A DNA stretch of 32,016 nucleotides, taken from assembly GCA_947168655.1 (NCBI GenBank), contig CAMVMU010000016.1:1-32016 (forward strand), in the 5' to 3' direction. The notes beneath the pieces were generated by a model that was not told the origin of the DNA, did no database searches, and worked only from the letters and a program-made list of their open reading frames with translations. How positions within the stretch are numbered: the stretch's first letter is position 1; each line of letters starts with the position of its first letter. The DNA is from an uncultured Oscillospiraceae bacterium (GTDB lineage: Bacteria; Bacillota; Clostridia; Oscillospirales; Oscillospiraceae). The position numbers were made by a program, and so were the translations under genes. Shown here piece by piece: positions 22,631 to 30,654 of this stretch.

Positions 22631-23491
22631 ATGATCATGAAAGCAATCAATCAGAATGAATTAATGAATCACTTCGGTGAGTTTTATTCTTTTCTCGAAA
22701 AAAATGTTCATAAGTGGCTGCGGACGTTCTTTGCGGATAAAGAAGCGTTTATTGCTTTTTTAGATGATGAGGATATTCGTGTATTGGCCTATCATGATGA
22801 GCAAAACAAGCTGTGCTGCGCAGTCATTCTGAATGAGAACGCAATTGTTACGGCTGTTTTTTCAGACAAAGCGGAAAAGGAAGCGTGTTATTCCACTGTT
22901 TTAGATGATGTTGAAAGCTTGGTGAAGGATCTGCATTATTCGAGCATCTATTATGGCGCCGGCTATGAATCATATGGTGTTTTTTACAATGACAGAGATG
23001 AAAACGCCTTTGGCGATTATCTGAAGCGGCATGGATTCGTCGTTGAATCCGTTTCCTATGATATAAAGCACAAAACATCAGACCTCAAACAGGACAGCGG
23101 ATCGGAGAACGGTTCTGTGTTGAAAACCGGCCGTGAGCTGTTTGAAGACGCCGGGGCACTTGATGATTCTGTTTTGAATTCCATCAGGGAGGGTTTCTGC
23201 AGGTTTCCTTCTGATACATGTTACATTGCTGTCAGAGATGGAAAAAGGGACATCCGGGGATATGCGTTTCTTGACGCATGTTCCTGCGCAATTGATATTT
23301 TGAGCATATATGAAATGGATCCGGCTGCCTGCAGGAAAATAAAAAGGGAATTGCTGTCATCGATTGCCGCTGAACTGAACGCAATGGGTGTTGATTCATT
23401 GATTGAGACGAACGTCGATCAACTGGAGTGTCAGAGACTCACACATCATTTTGAAGTGTGCGGGAGATATGAAACGCTGGCAAAGGGATAA
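22631..23491 (+). CDS. Possible GNAT-like protein, AT-rich island
   Basis: 286-residue soluble protein. Two similar alpha/beta halves can be seen; the second (about 175-285) has strands CYIAVRDGKRDIRGYAFLDA and AIDILSIYEM, then a helix and IETNVDQLECQRLTHHFEVCG, which recalls the C-terminal part of a GNAT acetyltransferase (xNxxxxxxYxxxGF) but without a clear acetyl-CoA loop. The first half ends in YLKRHGFVVESVSYDIKHK, again GNAT-like. Start: ATG at 22631 with AGGA six bases upstream; ATG 22637 is also possible. AT-rich like its two upstream neighbours. Activity unknown; the family guess is weak. Confidence 0.7.
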   Translation: MIMKAINQNELMNHFGEFYSFLEKNVHKWLRTFFADKEAFIAFLDDEDIRVLAYHDEQNKLCCAVILNENAIVTAVFSDKAEKEACYSTVLDDVESLVKDLHYSSIYYGAGYESYGVFYNDRDENAFGDYLKRHGFVVESVSYDIKHKTSDLKQDSGSENGSVLKTGRELFEDAGALDDSVLNSIREGFCRFPSDTCYIAVRDGKRDIRGYAFLDACSCAIDILSIYEMDPAACRKIKRELLSSIAAELNAMGVDSLIETNVDQLECQRLTHHFEVCGRYETLAKG

Positions 23492-23546
23492 TGATTCATC
23501 GGGCATAAGAAACAGCGAAGACGGAATCGTTCAAGGGGAGACAGAA

Positions 23547-24980
23547 GTGAAAGTCATCAGTTTTTATGACAGCGACAATCAGGCCCACTGGCTGGAGGAG
23601 ATCCAGAGAAGCGACTGGCGAGCCGGCGCGTTTCTCCACAACCTCTTGAGCAAAGGCACGTTCTTTGACGCGGTGGGCCAGCACTCAAAGGTGCTGCTGC
23701 TGACGGAAGGCGATGAATTGATCTCCTTCTGCACCTATGCCGAGAAGGACGATATCCAGCCCACGGAACTGACGCCGTGGGTGGGTTTTGTCTATACGTT
23801 TCCCGCCCACCGGGGACACCGCTATGCGGGACTGCTCTTTGACGAGGTCCGGCGCCTGGCCGGAGAGGAGCAGGTGAAAGAGGTCTATCTCTCAACAAAC
23901 CATATCGGATTGTATGAGAAATACGGTTTTACATACAAAACGCAGATGAATGACATGGACGGGGAGCCGTCAAGGGTCTATGTCCGGAAGATCGGGTGTG
24001 AAAGAAAGATTCTGGAAACGAAACGGCTGATCCTCCGGGCGTGGGACGAAGCGGACGCGGAGGAGTGCTATCGATATGCCAAGGATCCCCGGGTGGGTCC
24101 TGCCGCCGGGTGGCCCGTCCACACAAGTGCGGAGAATACGAGGCAGGTGATCCGGGACATTCTTGCCGTGCCGGAGACCTATGCCATCGTGTGGAAGGAA
24201 ACCGGGCTGCCCGTGGGGAGCATCGGCTTGCATTTCCACAGCGATCTGGCGAAAAAGGACGATGAAGCCGAGTTGGGCTACTGGCTGGGCGTCCCCTGGT
24301 GGGGGCGTGGCATCGTGCCGGAGGCGGCGGGAGAGGTGCTCCGCCACGCTTTCGAGGACCTGAATCTTCAGCGGGTCTGGTGCGGGTACTTTGACGGCAA
24401 CGAGAAGTCCAGGCGCGTGCAGGAGAAGCTGGGCTTCCGGTATCAGTGGACCACCGAGGACGTGCCGGTCCCGCAGATGGGCGAGACGCGCCGGGGAATT
24501 GCCAACCTTCTGACCCGGGCGGAATGGCTGGAAGAGAGAGAAACAAAAAAGCAGAAGAACGCCATTGCATACCGAATGATTGAACCCGCAGAGATGGAAA
24601 AGCTGTGGGAGCTGCAGAGAGCTTATAAAGCCGAGATCGGGGAGAACGAGCCGGGCAAAGAGGATTGCGTCAGGCTGGCCGCTGCAATGGACAAGGGACA
24701 GATCCTGTTCTTCGGCGCATGGGACGGGGCGGTGCTGGCAGGCTGCTGCTCCGTTACGGTGGGCTTTTCCACGTTCGACTACGCCCCCGGCGGCGTATTC
24801 GAGGACTTCTATATCCGTCCGGCATACAGGCACAGGGGGATTGCCCCCGCCCTGGTGCGGTTTGCGTACAGCGAAAGCGGCGTCAGTTCCATGACGGTGG
24901 GCTGCGCAGACTGCGACGTGGAGATGTACCGGGCACTGGGCTTCTCTGTCAGACTGGGAAATCTGCTGGCCTTTGAGTGA
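23547..24980 (+). CDS. Fusion of three GNAT acetyltransferase domains
   Basis: 477-residue protein with three consecutive GNAT domains. Domain 1 (about 1-150) has the acetyl-CoA loop PAHRGHRYAGLLF and the ending GLYEKYGF. Domain 2 (about 155-330) is RimJ/RimL-like, beginning ETKRLILRAWDEADAEECYR, with loop VPWWGRGIVPEAA. Domain 3 (about 340-477) has FYIRPAYRHRGIAPALV and ends DVEMYRALGFSVRLGN. All three loops look intact. The start is GTG at 23547 after AAGGGGAG; the open frame reaches back to 23403 over the previous gene. GC content returns to the host level here, so the island ends just upstream. Substrates are unknown. Forty-seven bases separate it from the YitT gene. Confidence 0.88.
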   Translation: MKVISFYDSDNQAHWLEEIQRSDWRAGAFLHNLLSKGTFFDAVGQHSKVLLLTEGDELISFCTYAEKDDIQPTELTPWVGFVYTFPAHRGHRYAGLLFDEVRRLAGEEQVKEVYLSTNHIGLYEKYGFTYKTQMNDMDGEPSRVYVRKIGCERKILETKRLILRAWDEADAEECYRYAKDPRVGPAAGWPVHTSAENTRQVIRDILAVPETYAIVWKETGLPVGSIGLHFHSDLAKKDDEAELGYWLGVPWWGRGIVPEAAGEVLRHAFEDLNLQRVWCGYFDGNEKSRRVQEKLGFRYQWTTEDVPVPQMGETRRGIANLLTRAEWLEERETKKQKNAIAYRMIEPAEMEKLWELQRAYKAEIGENEPGKEDCVRLAAAMDKGQILFFGAWDGAVLAGCCSVTVGFSTFDYAPGGVFEDFYIRPAYRHRGIAPALVRFAYSESGVSSMTVGCADCDVEMYRALGFSVRLGNLLAFE

Positions 24981-25027
24981 CTGGCGGCGGAACAAAAAAG
25001 AAACGAATATGAGTAGGAGAGATCGTC

Positions 25028-25873
25028 ATGCGAAAAATCAGCAAAAAGCTCGGAGAGGTGTTGTCGTATTTCATGATCATCGTGGGTGCGCTCATGGCCA
25101 GCTTCTCCGTGGTGTGCATCCTGCTGCCCAACGACGCCATTGACTACGGAACGGCGGGTATCGCCATCATCCTCAGCAAGGTGACGGGGCTGAACCTGTC
25201 GCTGTGCGTGGCGGTGGTCTTTCTGCCGTTCCTGGTGGCAGGTTTTTTGATTCTGGGCAGAAAGTTTGGCCTCAAGGCCCTGGTGGGGAGTGCTGTCTAC
25301 ACGGTGGGCCTGGAGATTTTTGAAAAGGTCCCCTTTGAGCTGAACACGGAGCATTTTCTGGCGGTGGCCTTCGGCGGCGCCATTCTGGGTGCCGGTCTTG
25401 CGCTGATCCTCCGATACGGCGGCTGCATCGACGGTTCGGAGATCTTTGCCAACATCGTGATCAAGAGGATTTCGGACCGCACCGGCAAGAACTTCAGTAT
25501 GACGGCCATCCTGGTGGCCTTCAACGCCTGCGTGTATCTGGCGGCGTTCATCCTCATCAACCGCAACGCGGCGCTCATGAGCCTGCTGGTGTACGTGGTG
25601 GCCACCACCATCATCAACCGGTTTACCGATCACTTCGAGGCCATCAAGCAGGTGACCATCATCGCCAAGGATCCCGACGGCATCATTAAGGCTCTCAAGT
25701 CAGAGATGAATAAGACCTGCACCATGATGAACTCCTACGGCGCCATCGCCGGGGAGAACAAGACGTTGATTTGTTATGTAAACTACTTTGAACTGCCCAT
25801 GGTGAAGGAGATTATTGCCAAGAACAAGGGCTCGTTCAGCACCGTGTCCACCATTGACGAGATTTTACGGTAA
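25028..25873 (+). CDS. YitT family membrane protein (DUF161/DUF2179)
   Basis: 281-residue integral membrane protein. About five or six helices fill residues 10-205, for example SYFMIIVGALMASFSVV and AILVAFNACVYLAAFILI, with the family motifs DYGTAGIAIILSKVTG and GGCIDGSEIFAN. The C-terminal cytosolic DUF2179 domain (about 205-281) has MMNSYGAIAGENKTLICYV and STVSTIDEIL. YitT proteins are common in Firmicutes, often in several copies; a transport role is presumed but the substrate is not established. AGGAGA at 25015-25020 precedes the ATG. It belongs to a tightly spaced set running from 23547 to 28523. Confidence 0.93.
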   Translation: MRKISKKLGEVLSYFMIIVGALMASFSVVCILLPNDAIDYGTAGIAIILSKVTGLNLSLCVAVVFLPFLVAGFLILGRKFGLKALVGSAVYTVGLEIFEKVPFELNTEHFLAVAFGGAILGAGLALILRYGGCIDGSEIFANIVIKRISDRTGKNFSMTAILVAFNACVYLAAFILINRNAALMSLLVYVVATTIINRFTDHFEAIKQVTIIAKDPDGIIKALKSEMNKTCTMMNSYGAIAGENKTLICYVNYFELPMVKEIIAKNKGSFSTVSTIDEILR

Positions 25874-25885
25874 GGAGAGCTGACA

Positions 25886-26401
25886 GTGAACAGAGATCGG
25901 ATGGCGGACGCCATCGAGACGGAGCGGCTGGTGCTGTTCTCCTATACGCAGGAGAATCTGGCGCTGTTTAACAGTGACCTGGCTGGATTTGAGGAGACGT
26001 ACGGCGTGAAATACCGGGGTGAGGAACTGGACTACCTGCTGACCGGCTTTCTGAAAAAGCTGGAGCGGGAGATCGCCGACGACCCGGACAACTACCTCTT
26101 TTTCACCGAGTTTCTGCTGGTCTGCAAGGAGAACGATACCATCATCGGCTCCATCGACTACAAATATATACCCCGCTGCGGCGTGACGGAGGTGGGTTAC
26201 GGCCTGAACCCCCGCTATGAGGGGCAGGGCTACATGACCGAGGCGCTGACCGCCTTCCTGGACTTCGGGAAAAAGCTGGGGATCCGGACCGTGAGGGCGG
26301 ATACGCGAAAGGACAATGTGAGGTCACAAAACGTGTTGAAACGGTGCGGCTTCCGCTTTTGGAAAGAAGAGGAGAACCTCTGGTGGGAGCGGGAACTGTG
26401 A
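25886..26401 (+). CDS. GNAT acetyltransferase, RimJ/RimL type
   Basis: 171-residue cytosolic N-acetyltransferase. It starts with AIETERLVLFSYTQENLALF, typical of the RimJ/RimL group, has the acetyl-CoA loop LNPRYEGQGYMTEAL at about 108-122, and ends with the family DNVRSQNVLKRCGFRFW. Substrate unknown: ribosomal protein N-termini, small amines and antibiotics are all possible. The GTG at 25886 is six bases from AAGGAGAG, which overlaps the end of the YitT gene; an ATG at 25901 is the alternative. Twelve bases separate it from YitT. Confidence 0.9.
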   Translation: MNRDRMADAIETERLVLFSYTQENLALFNSDLAGFEETYGVKYRGEELDYLLTGFLKKLEREIADDPDNYLFFTEFLLVCKENDTIIGSIDYKYIPRCGVTEVGYGLNPRYEGQGYMTEALTAFLDFGKKLGIRTVRADTRKDNVRSQNVLKRCGFRFWKEEENLWWEREL

Positions 26402-26423
26402 CATTAGGAAAGGAAAAGTGACC

Positions 26424-26735
26424 ATGGACCGAATCAAACGGATCGAGGAAATGGAGCGGTGCCTGGACGTGTCCCGGCAGGCATTGGATGGGTTGGCGGA
26501 GGCCTTTGCCGCCTATGAGGCGGCTCAGAAGGACTACAAGAAGCTCAGCGACTACTACGGCAGCACCCGCTGGATGGAGGACTACGAAGCTGACGAGGCC
26601 GGCAAGCTGCCCCGGGATCTGAAGCGGGGCGTGCTGTCGGAGGACGCGGTGTACGACCTCATCACCGACAACCACGACCTTGCCGTGCGGATGCTGAAGG
26701 TCATCACCAAAGCGCTGGAGAATCAGGCGCTGTAA
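26424..26735 (+). CDS. DUF4298 domain protein
   Basis: 103-residue acidic, helical protein matching the DUF4298 pattern: MDRIKRIEEMERCLDV, the middle LSDYYGSTRWMEDYEADEAG and KLPRDLKRGVLSEDAVYDL. These proteins are small, soluble and of unknown role, and are often encoded beside acetyltransferases. The ATG at 26424 is preferred over the GTG at 26418, because AAAGGA ends nine bases before the ATG but only three before the GTG. It follows the acetyltransferase by 22 bases and precedes the esterase by 33. Confidence 0.88.
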   Translation: MDRIKRIEEMERCLDVSRQALDGLAEAFAAYEAAQKDYKKLSDYYGSTRWMEDYEADEAGKLPRDLKRGVLSEDAVYDLITDNHDLAVRMLKVITKALENQAL

Positions 26736-26768
26736 AGGAACGGACAACAACACCGGGAGGTTTACATA

Positions 26769-28523
26769 ATGATAGGTATCGTTTTGATCGGCATCGTGTT
26801 TCTGACACTGCTGGAATTCAACAAGAACAGCCTGTGGGGCTGGGCGCTGGCGCTCATCGCGCTGGTGGGCTTTTTCTTCCTACGCAAAAACGTGCTGCTG
26901 GACAAGTCCTGGCTGCTGCGGGCAGCGGGCTGGATCGGCCTCATTGCCGTGCTGGCGGCGGTGGTGGTATTCACCCAGGGACCTCAGCTGCGCCGCCCGG
27001 CGGTAGAGGGGAAGAACCCCGCCGTGACGGATATTGTCACCGTGGAGCAGGGGCAGCTCACCGGACTGGTGTCGGCGGACGGAGCGGTGGAGGTTTACGC
27101 CGGTGTGCCCTACGCCAAGCCGCCTGTCGGCGAGCTGCGGTGGCGGGAGCCACAGGATCCCGAGCCCTGGGAGGGCGTGCTGGCGGCGGATCACTTCGCT
27201 CCCATGGGCATGCAGCCGTCCAACGGCGCCATCTACGGCTCACTGGCGGATATCATCGGCTATCACGACTACAAGATCACCACCAAGGACAACTTCCGGG
27301 ATATGATGAGTGAGGACTCCCTGTACCTCAACATCTGGAAGCCGGCGGGGGAGGTGAAGAACGCCCCGGTGCTGGTGTATATCCACGGCGGATCCCTGAT
27401 GACCGGACAACCTTGGTATGCCGATTACAGCGGCATGGGCCTTGCCCGTGACGGCGTCATCGTGGTGAACATGGGCTACCGGCTGGGCGTATTCGGATTC
27501 TACGCCGACCCGGAGCTGGCGGCGGAGTCCTCCAACGGCACCACCGGCAACTATGGCCTGCTGGATCAGATCAAGGCCCTGGAATGGGTGCGCGACAACA
27601 TCGCGGCCTTCGGCGGCAATCCGGACAACGTGACCGTAGCCGGTGAGTCGGCGGGCAGCGCCTGCGTCACCGCGCTCTGCACGTCGCCTTTGGCGAAGGG
27701 CCTGTTCCGCCGCGCCATCGGTGAGAGCAGCACCACCACCGCGCCCCAGCCCGCCCACTCCTACCGCTCGCTGGAGGAGGCGTATGAAGCCGGCAAGGCT
27801 ACAAAGGAGCGGTTCGGCGCAGCGTCCGTGGCGGATCTGCGGGCTGTCCCGGCCGAAAAACTGGTGGCAGCCACAAGCATGAACCACCACATCACCGTGG
27901 ACGGCTATGTGCTCACTGAGTCGCCCTATGAATCCTACCGCAAGGGCATCCACAACGAGGAGGCCATCTTCCACGGCTACAACGCCACGGAGAGCGCTCT
28001 GTTCATCATCTTTGACCACGCCAGCCTGAAGAACTATGAGCAGAAAGTGCGCAGCTTCTTCGGCACTTACGCCGATGAGGTGCTTGCCCTGTATCCCGCG
28101 ACCACCGACGCGGAGGCCAAGGCCAACTGGATCGACATCTACTCCGCCATCTTCTTCAACCATGGACACTACTGCTGGACACGGCAGGCCCTGGCGGGCG
28201 ATATCCCCGTGTACGAGTATTACTTCACCAAGGACAACAAGCGCCTGGGCCCCAACCACGGCGGGGAAGAGGCGTACTTCTACGGCAATATCCCGGCGGA
28301 CTCCCGGCTGTACGACGACAGCGATCGTGCGCTGGGGGAGATCATGCACAGCTACTTCCGGAATTTCATCGCCACAGGCGACCCCAACGGGGACGGGCTG
28401 CCGGCGTGGGAGGCAACCACCGATCCCGGCACCATTTTTGAGCTGGGCCGGCATGTGGGTCAGACGGAGGAGCGGTTCATCAAACTCTATGAGATCCTGG
28501 ACCGGATGCAGGGCTGGGAGTAA
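26769..28523 (+). CDS. Membrane-anchored type-B carboxylesterase
   Basis: 584-residue alpha/beta hydrolase. Residues 1-70 hold two to three membrane helices (IGIVLIGIVFLTLL, WGWALALIALVGFFF, AGWIGLIAVLAAVVVF), so the enzyme is held at the membrane, with the catalytic domain probably outside. The domain shows the type-B pattern: YAGVPYAKPPVGELRW, SEDSLYLNIW (181-190), oxyanion HGG (206-208), nucleophile Ser294 in GESAGS, acid Glu408 (NATESAL) and His497 (PNHGGEEAY). The natural ester is unknown. GGGAGG eight bases before the ATG. It is the last gene of its run, and a strong terminator follows. The multi-helix N-terminus is unusual for this family. Confidence 0.92.
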   Translation: MIGIVLIGIVFLTLLEFNKNSLWGWALALIALVGFFFLRKNVLLDKSWLLRAAGWIGLIAVLAAVVVFTQGPQLRRPAVEGKNPAVTDIVTVEQGQLTGLVSADGAVEVYAGVPYAKPPVGELRWREPQDPEPWEGVLAADHFAPMGMQPSNGAIYGSLADIIGYHDYKITTKDNFRDMMSEDSLYLNIWKPAGEVKNAPVLVYIHGGSLMTGQPWYADYSGMGLARDGVIVVNMGYRLGVFGFYADPELAAESSNGTTGNYGLLDQIKALEWVRDNIAAFGGNPDNVTVAGESAGSACVTALCTSPLAKGLFRRAIGESSTTTAPQPAHSYRSLEEAYEAGKATKERFGAASVADLRAVPAEKLVAATSMNHHITVDGYVLTESPYESYRKGIHNEEAIFHGYNATESALFIIFDHASLKNYEQKVRSFFGTYADEVLALYPATTDAEAKANWIDIYSAIFFNHGHYCWTRQALAGDIPVYEYYFTKDNKRLGPNHGGEEAYFYGNIPADSRLYDDSDRALGEIMHSYFRNFIATGDPNGDGLPAWEATTDPGTIFELGRHVGQTEERFIKLYEILDRMQGWE

Positions 28524-28555
28524 TGGAAATTGTTATTTGAGTTATTTGACAAGAG

Positions 28556-28588
28556 AAAGCTCTCCGGGGACAACCCGGAGAGCTTTTT
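28556..28588 (+). terminator. Terminator after the carboxylesterase
   Basis: A perfect 13-bp stem AAAGCTCTCCGGG / CCCGGAGAGCTTT with a five-base loop, followed by more T. It begins 32 bases after the stop codon. Confidence 0.93.
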
Positions 28589-28664
28589 CCAAGAAATCAA
28601 TTTTTCAGAACAACTTATACAAAAGATGCGGTTTTTGGCACAGGAGATATGGCGCTTTTTGGAC

Positions 28665-28693
28665 TTGACAAGAAATCGCGAAAATGGTAAAGT
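28665..28693 (+). promoter_or_regulatory. Promoter of the O-antigen-ligase-like gene
   Basis: A consensus TTGACA, a 17-base spacer and TAAAGT preceded by TGG. The 340-base gap between the esterase and this gene holds a terminator, this promoter and a leader of about 165 bases with two inverted repeats (28732-28759 and 28783-28833). Confidence 0.85.
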
Positions 28694-28782
28694 GTCGAAA
28701 CTAAATCTTTGTTACAGAAGAACAGAGTGTTTTCATAAAATACTGCAATTTTTTATGAAGGATTTATATACGAGCCGATAAG

Positions 28783-28833
28783 GTGATACATGCAGCCCGA
28801 AGGAAAGACCACAGAGAGAGGCTGATGTATCAC
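28783..28833 (+). promoter_or_regulatory. Long hairpin in the 5' leader
   Basis: GTGATACAT (28783-28791) pairs perfectly with ATGTATCAC (28825-28833). Past one unpaired G, CAGCC pairs with GGCTG, giving about 14 bp in total and a purine-rich loop of about 22 bases. It ends 30 bases before the start codon and 15 before the ribosome site. It does not match a riboswitch I know. Confidence 0.55.
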
Positions 28834-28863
28834 TTCCCTTTTGCGATTAGGAGCGAGTTTTCC

Positions 28864-30345
28864 ATGATTCTACAATTTCATGACGCCTCTCCGCTGGAGA
28901 GAGCCCAGGGCATGTGGCGCTTTTTGCAGCGCCGCGGCTACCGGGCTCTCAGCCTTTTGACAGAGCGCACGGAGGCGTTCTGGCTGGGCCGGAGCTATTT
29001 TCCGCTGTTGCTGGCCATACTGATCCTGGCGCTGGCCCTGGACCGGCAGGTGGCAGGCGCCGCTGTGCTGTTGGCCGCCGCCACCTGGTTTGCTGCACTG
29101 TGCCCGGATTTTCTGGCGACGGTAACCCCGGTCATGATGGCGATCCTGCTGGTCTGCCCGGAGTACAGGCACCTGTCTGTGTTTTTTCCGTGCCTTCCGC
29201 TGCTTTTTTCCCTTTTAATGGCTGTGGCGGTGCATTTTGCCGTCTGGCCGGTGACGCTGCGCCTGGGCAGAAGCGCCCGGGGATTGGCGCTGGTCTCGGC
29301 GGCTACGCTGCTCAGCGGCTGCGGTGCAATGTCAGCCGACGACCGCGGCGCACCGCTGACTCTGTATTATACCGTCAGTCTGGGGCTGGGGATGCTGGTG
29401 CTGTACGCCATCTTCCGCTCGCAGATGTTCCGGCGCCACAGCTACGACGTGCAGGAACGCTTTGCCCGGATCCTGCTGACGGTGGGCCTGGGCATGGGCG
29501 CCGTGGTGGCGTCGATCTGTCTGCGCCACCTGGCGGATTTCGAGGCGCTGAACGGCGCGGTGCCGGAGTTCAAATGCCGCAATTTCTGCGCCACCGTTCT
29601 GCTGACAACAATGCCCTCCGCTTTCTATCTGTCCCGGCGCAGCCGCTGGTATCTGACGGCCGTCGGTGTGATGGCGGCGGCAATGATTTTCAGCGGCAGC
29701 CGCAGCGCCCTGCTGTTCGGCGCGGTGGTGCTGGCGCTGGGCTGCGTCTATCTGGTGCATTTCGGTGTTGTGTCACGCAAGATCATGCTGGCCATGCTGG
29801 CGGTGGGCTGCGGCGTGTTTCTGCTTTTCGGCCTGGATGGGCTGAAATTGCTGTATAACAGCCGCATGGAAAGCGGCCATCTGATCGGCAGCGAGACAAA
29901 CCGCTGGCGTATGCTGGCCCAATCTGTAAAGGACTTTCTGCGCTATCCCGCCTTCGGTATGGGATTGGGCAACACAACCAACCGGACAATCTATGCCGGT
30001 GTGCCGGGCAGCATGTTCTTCTACCACAACATGATTGCCCAGATCATCGGCAGCATGGGACTTCTGGGCGTGGCCGCCTATGCCTGCCTGATCCGGGGGC
30101 GGGTGAATCTCCTCTGGCGGGGAAGACGGGATCCGTTTGTGGCCATGCTGGCCATCAGCTATCTGGGGATGCTGCTGGTTTCCATGACGAACCCCGGCGA
30201 GTTCTGTCCCTTTCCCAACGCGGCCATGATGGTGATGCTCTTTGCCACGGCGGAGGACGCCGTGGGGGATGTGGCGGTGCCGGTTGCCCGGCCTCGCTCC
30301 CGACGAGGCGTCCGGCGGCTGGCGTATATGCTGAATGTCTGGTAA
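28864..30345 (+). CDS. O-antigen ligase/polymerase-like membrane protein
   Basis: 493-residue polytopic protein with roughly ten to twelve hydrophobic helices. It has the Wzy/WaaL-type layout: helices, a soluble segment with NSRMESGHLIGSETNRWRML, and the conserved YPAFGMGLGNTTN, then a His-Asn pair in FFYHNMIAQIIGSMGLLG. Relatives join or polymerise glycans outside the membrane. No glycosyltransferase or flippase genes are near, so the partner glycan is unknown. The open frame begins at 28783, but that GTG is inside the leader hairpin; AGGAG at 28849-28853 supports the ATG at 28864. An alternative ATG at 28825 lies in the same hairpin. It is monocistronic, between its own promoter and a strong terminator. 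Confidence 0.82.
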   Translation: MILQFHDASPLERAQGMWRFLQRRGYRALSLLTERTEAFWLGRSYFPLLLAILILALALDRQVAGAAVLLAAATWFAALCPDFLATVTPVMMAILLVCPEYRHLSVFFPCLPLLFSLLMAVAVHFAVWPVTLRLGRSARGLALVSAATLLSGCGAMSADDRGAPLTLYYTVSLGLGMLVLYAIFRSQMFRRHSYDVQERFARILLTVGLGMGAVVASICLRHLADFEALNGAVPEFKCRNFCATVLLTTMPSAFYLSRRSRWYLTAVGVMAAAMIFSGSRSALLFGAVVLALGCVYLVHFGVVSRKIMLAMLAVGCGVFLLFGLDGLKLLYNSRMESGHLIGSETNRWRMLAQSVKDFLRYPAFGMGLGNTTNRTIYAGVPGSMFFYHNMIAQIIGSMGLLGVAAYACLIRGRVNLLWRGRRDPFVAMLAISYLGMLLVSMTNPGEFCPFPNAAMMVMLFATAEDAVGDVAVPVARPRSRRGVRRLAYMLNVW

Positions 30346-30364
30346 ACCGTCTTAAAAGTGAAGA

Positions 30365-30403
30365 GGAGCTCTGCTGCTCAAGGCAGCAGAGCTCCATTTT
30401 TTT
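30365..30403 (+). terminator. Terminator upstream of the rpoB promoter
   Basis: A perfect 13-bp stem GGAGCTCTGCTGC / GCAGCAGAGCTCC with a five-base loop and seven T. It separates the ligase-like gene from rpoB. Confidence 0.95.
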
Positions 30404-30434
30404 GCTGAATATGCAAAAAAAAAGAAAAACCCCC

Positions 30435-30463
30435 TTGACAAGCCAAGGAGATACTGGTAAAAT
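30435..30463 (+). promoter_or_regulatory. rpoB promoter
   Basis: TTGACA, a 17-base spacer and TAAAAT preceded by TGG. It is near-consensus and extended, suiting a highly expressed gene. The 309-base gap before rpoB holds the terminator, this promoter and a leader of about 185 bases. Confidence 0.88.
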
Positions 30464-30478
30464 GAAGTGCTTATGTTC

Positions 30479-30511
30479 GGATAGTGGACCTATAGTCCCT
30501 TTTAACTATCC
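30479..30511 (+). promoter_or_regulatory. Stem-loop in the rpoB leader
   Basis: GGATAGT (30479-30485) pairs with ACTATCC (30505-30511), enclosing a small GGAC-CTATA-GTCC hairpin (30486-30498). It begins near the expected transcript 5' end. Possible roles are 5' protection or attenuation; nothing here decides. Confidence 0.5.
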
Positions 30512-30654
30512 ATATGATACCACCTTCCCCGGCAAAAAACAAGAGGGAATGCTGCAAAAGTTTCAACAAGGCCGTGCGTGCCATGTTGGACGCAGAGGGA
30601 ACCCCGGCGGTTTTCTGACCGGTAAAAGCGAAAAGAAAGGCGTGAGGATTGAAG

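Noticed and set aside
22438-22659. 73-codon open frame containing module B
   Set aside because: Not called as a gene: it is mostly the repeated module, has no clear ribosome site and overlaps the next start. Its coding-like substitution pattern is reported as a finding.
28530-28781. 83-codon open frame after the esterase
   Set aside because: It runs straight through the terminator stem and across the promoter of the next gene, and has no ribosome site.
28783-28833. Known riboswitch in the ligase leader
   Set aside because: The hairpin and purine-rich loop do not match the cores of the c-di-GMP, SAM, cobalamin, preQ1 or c-di-AMP classes as I remember them.
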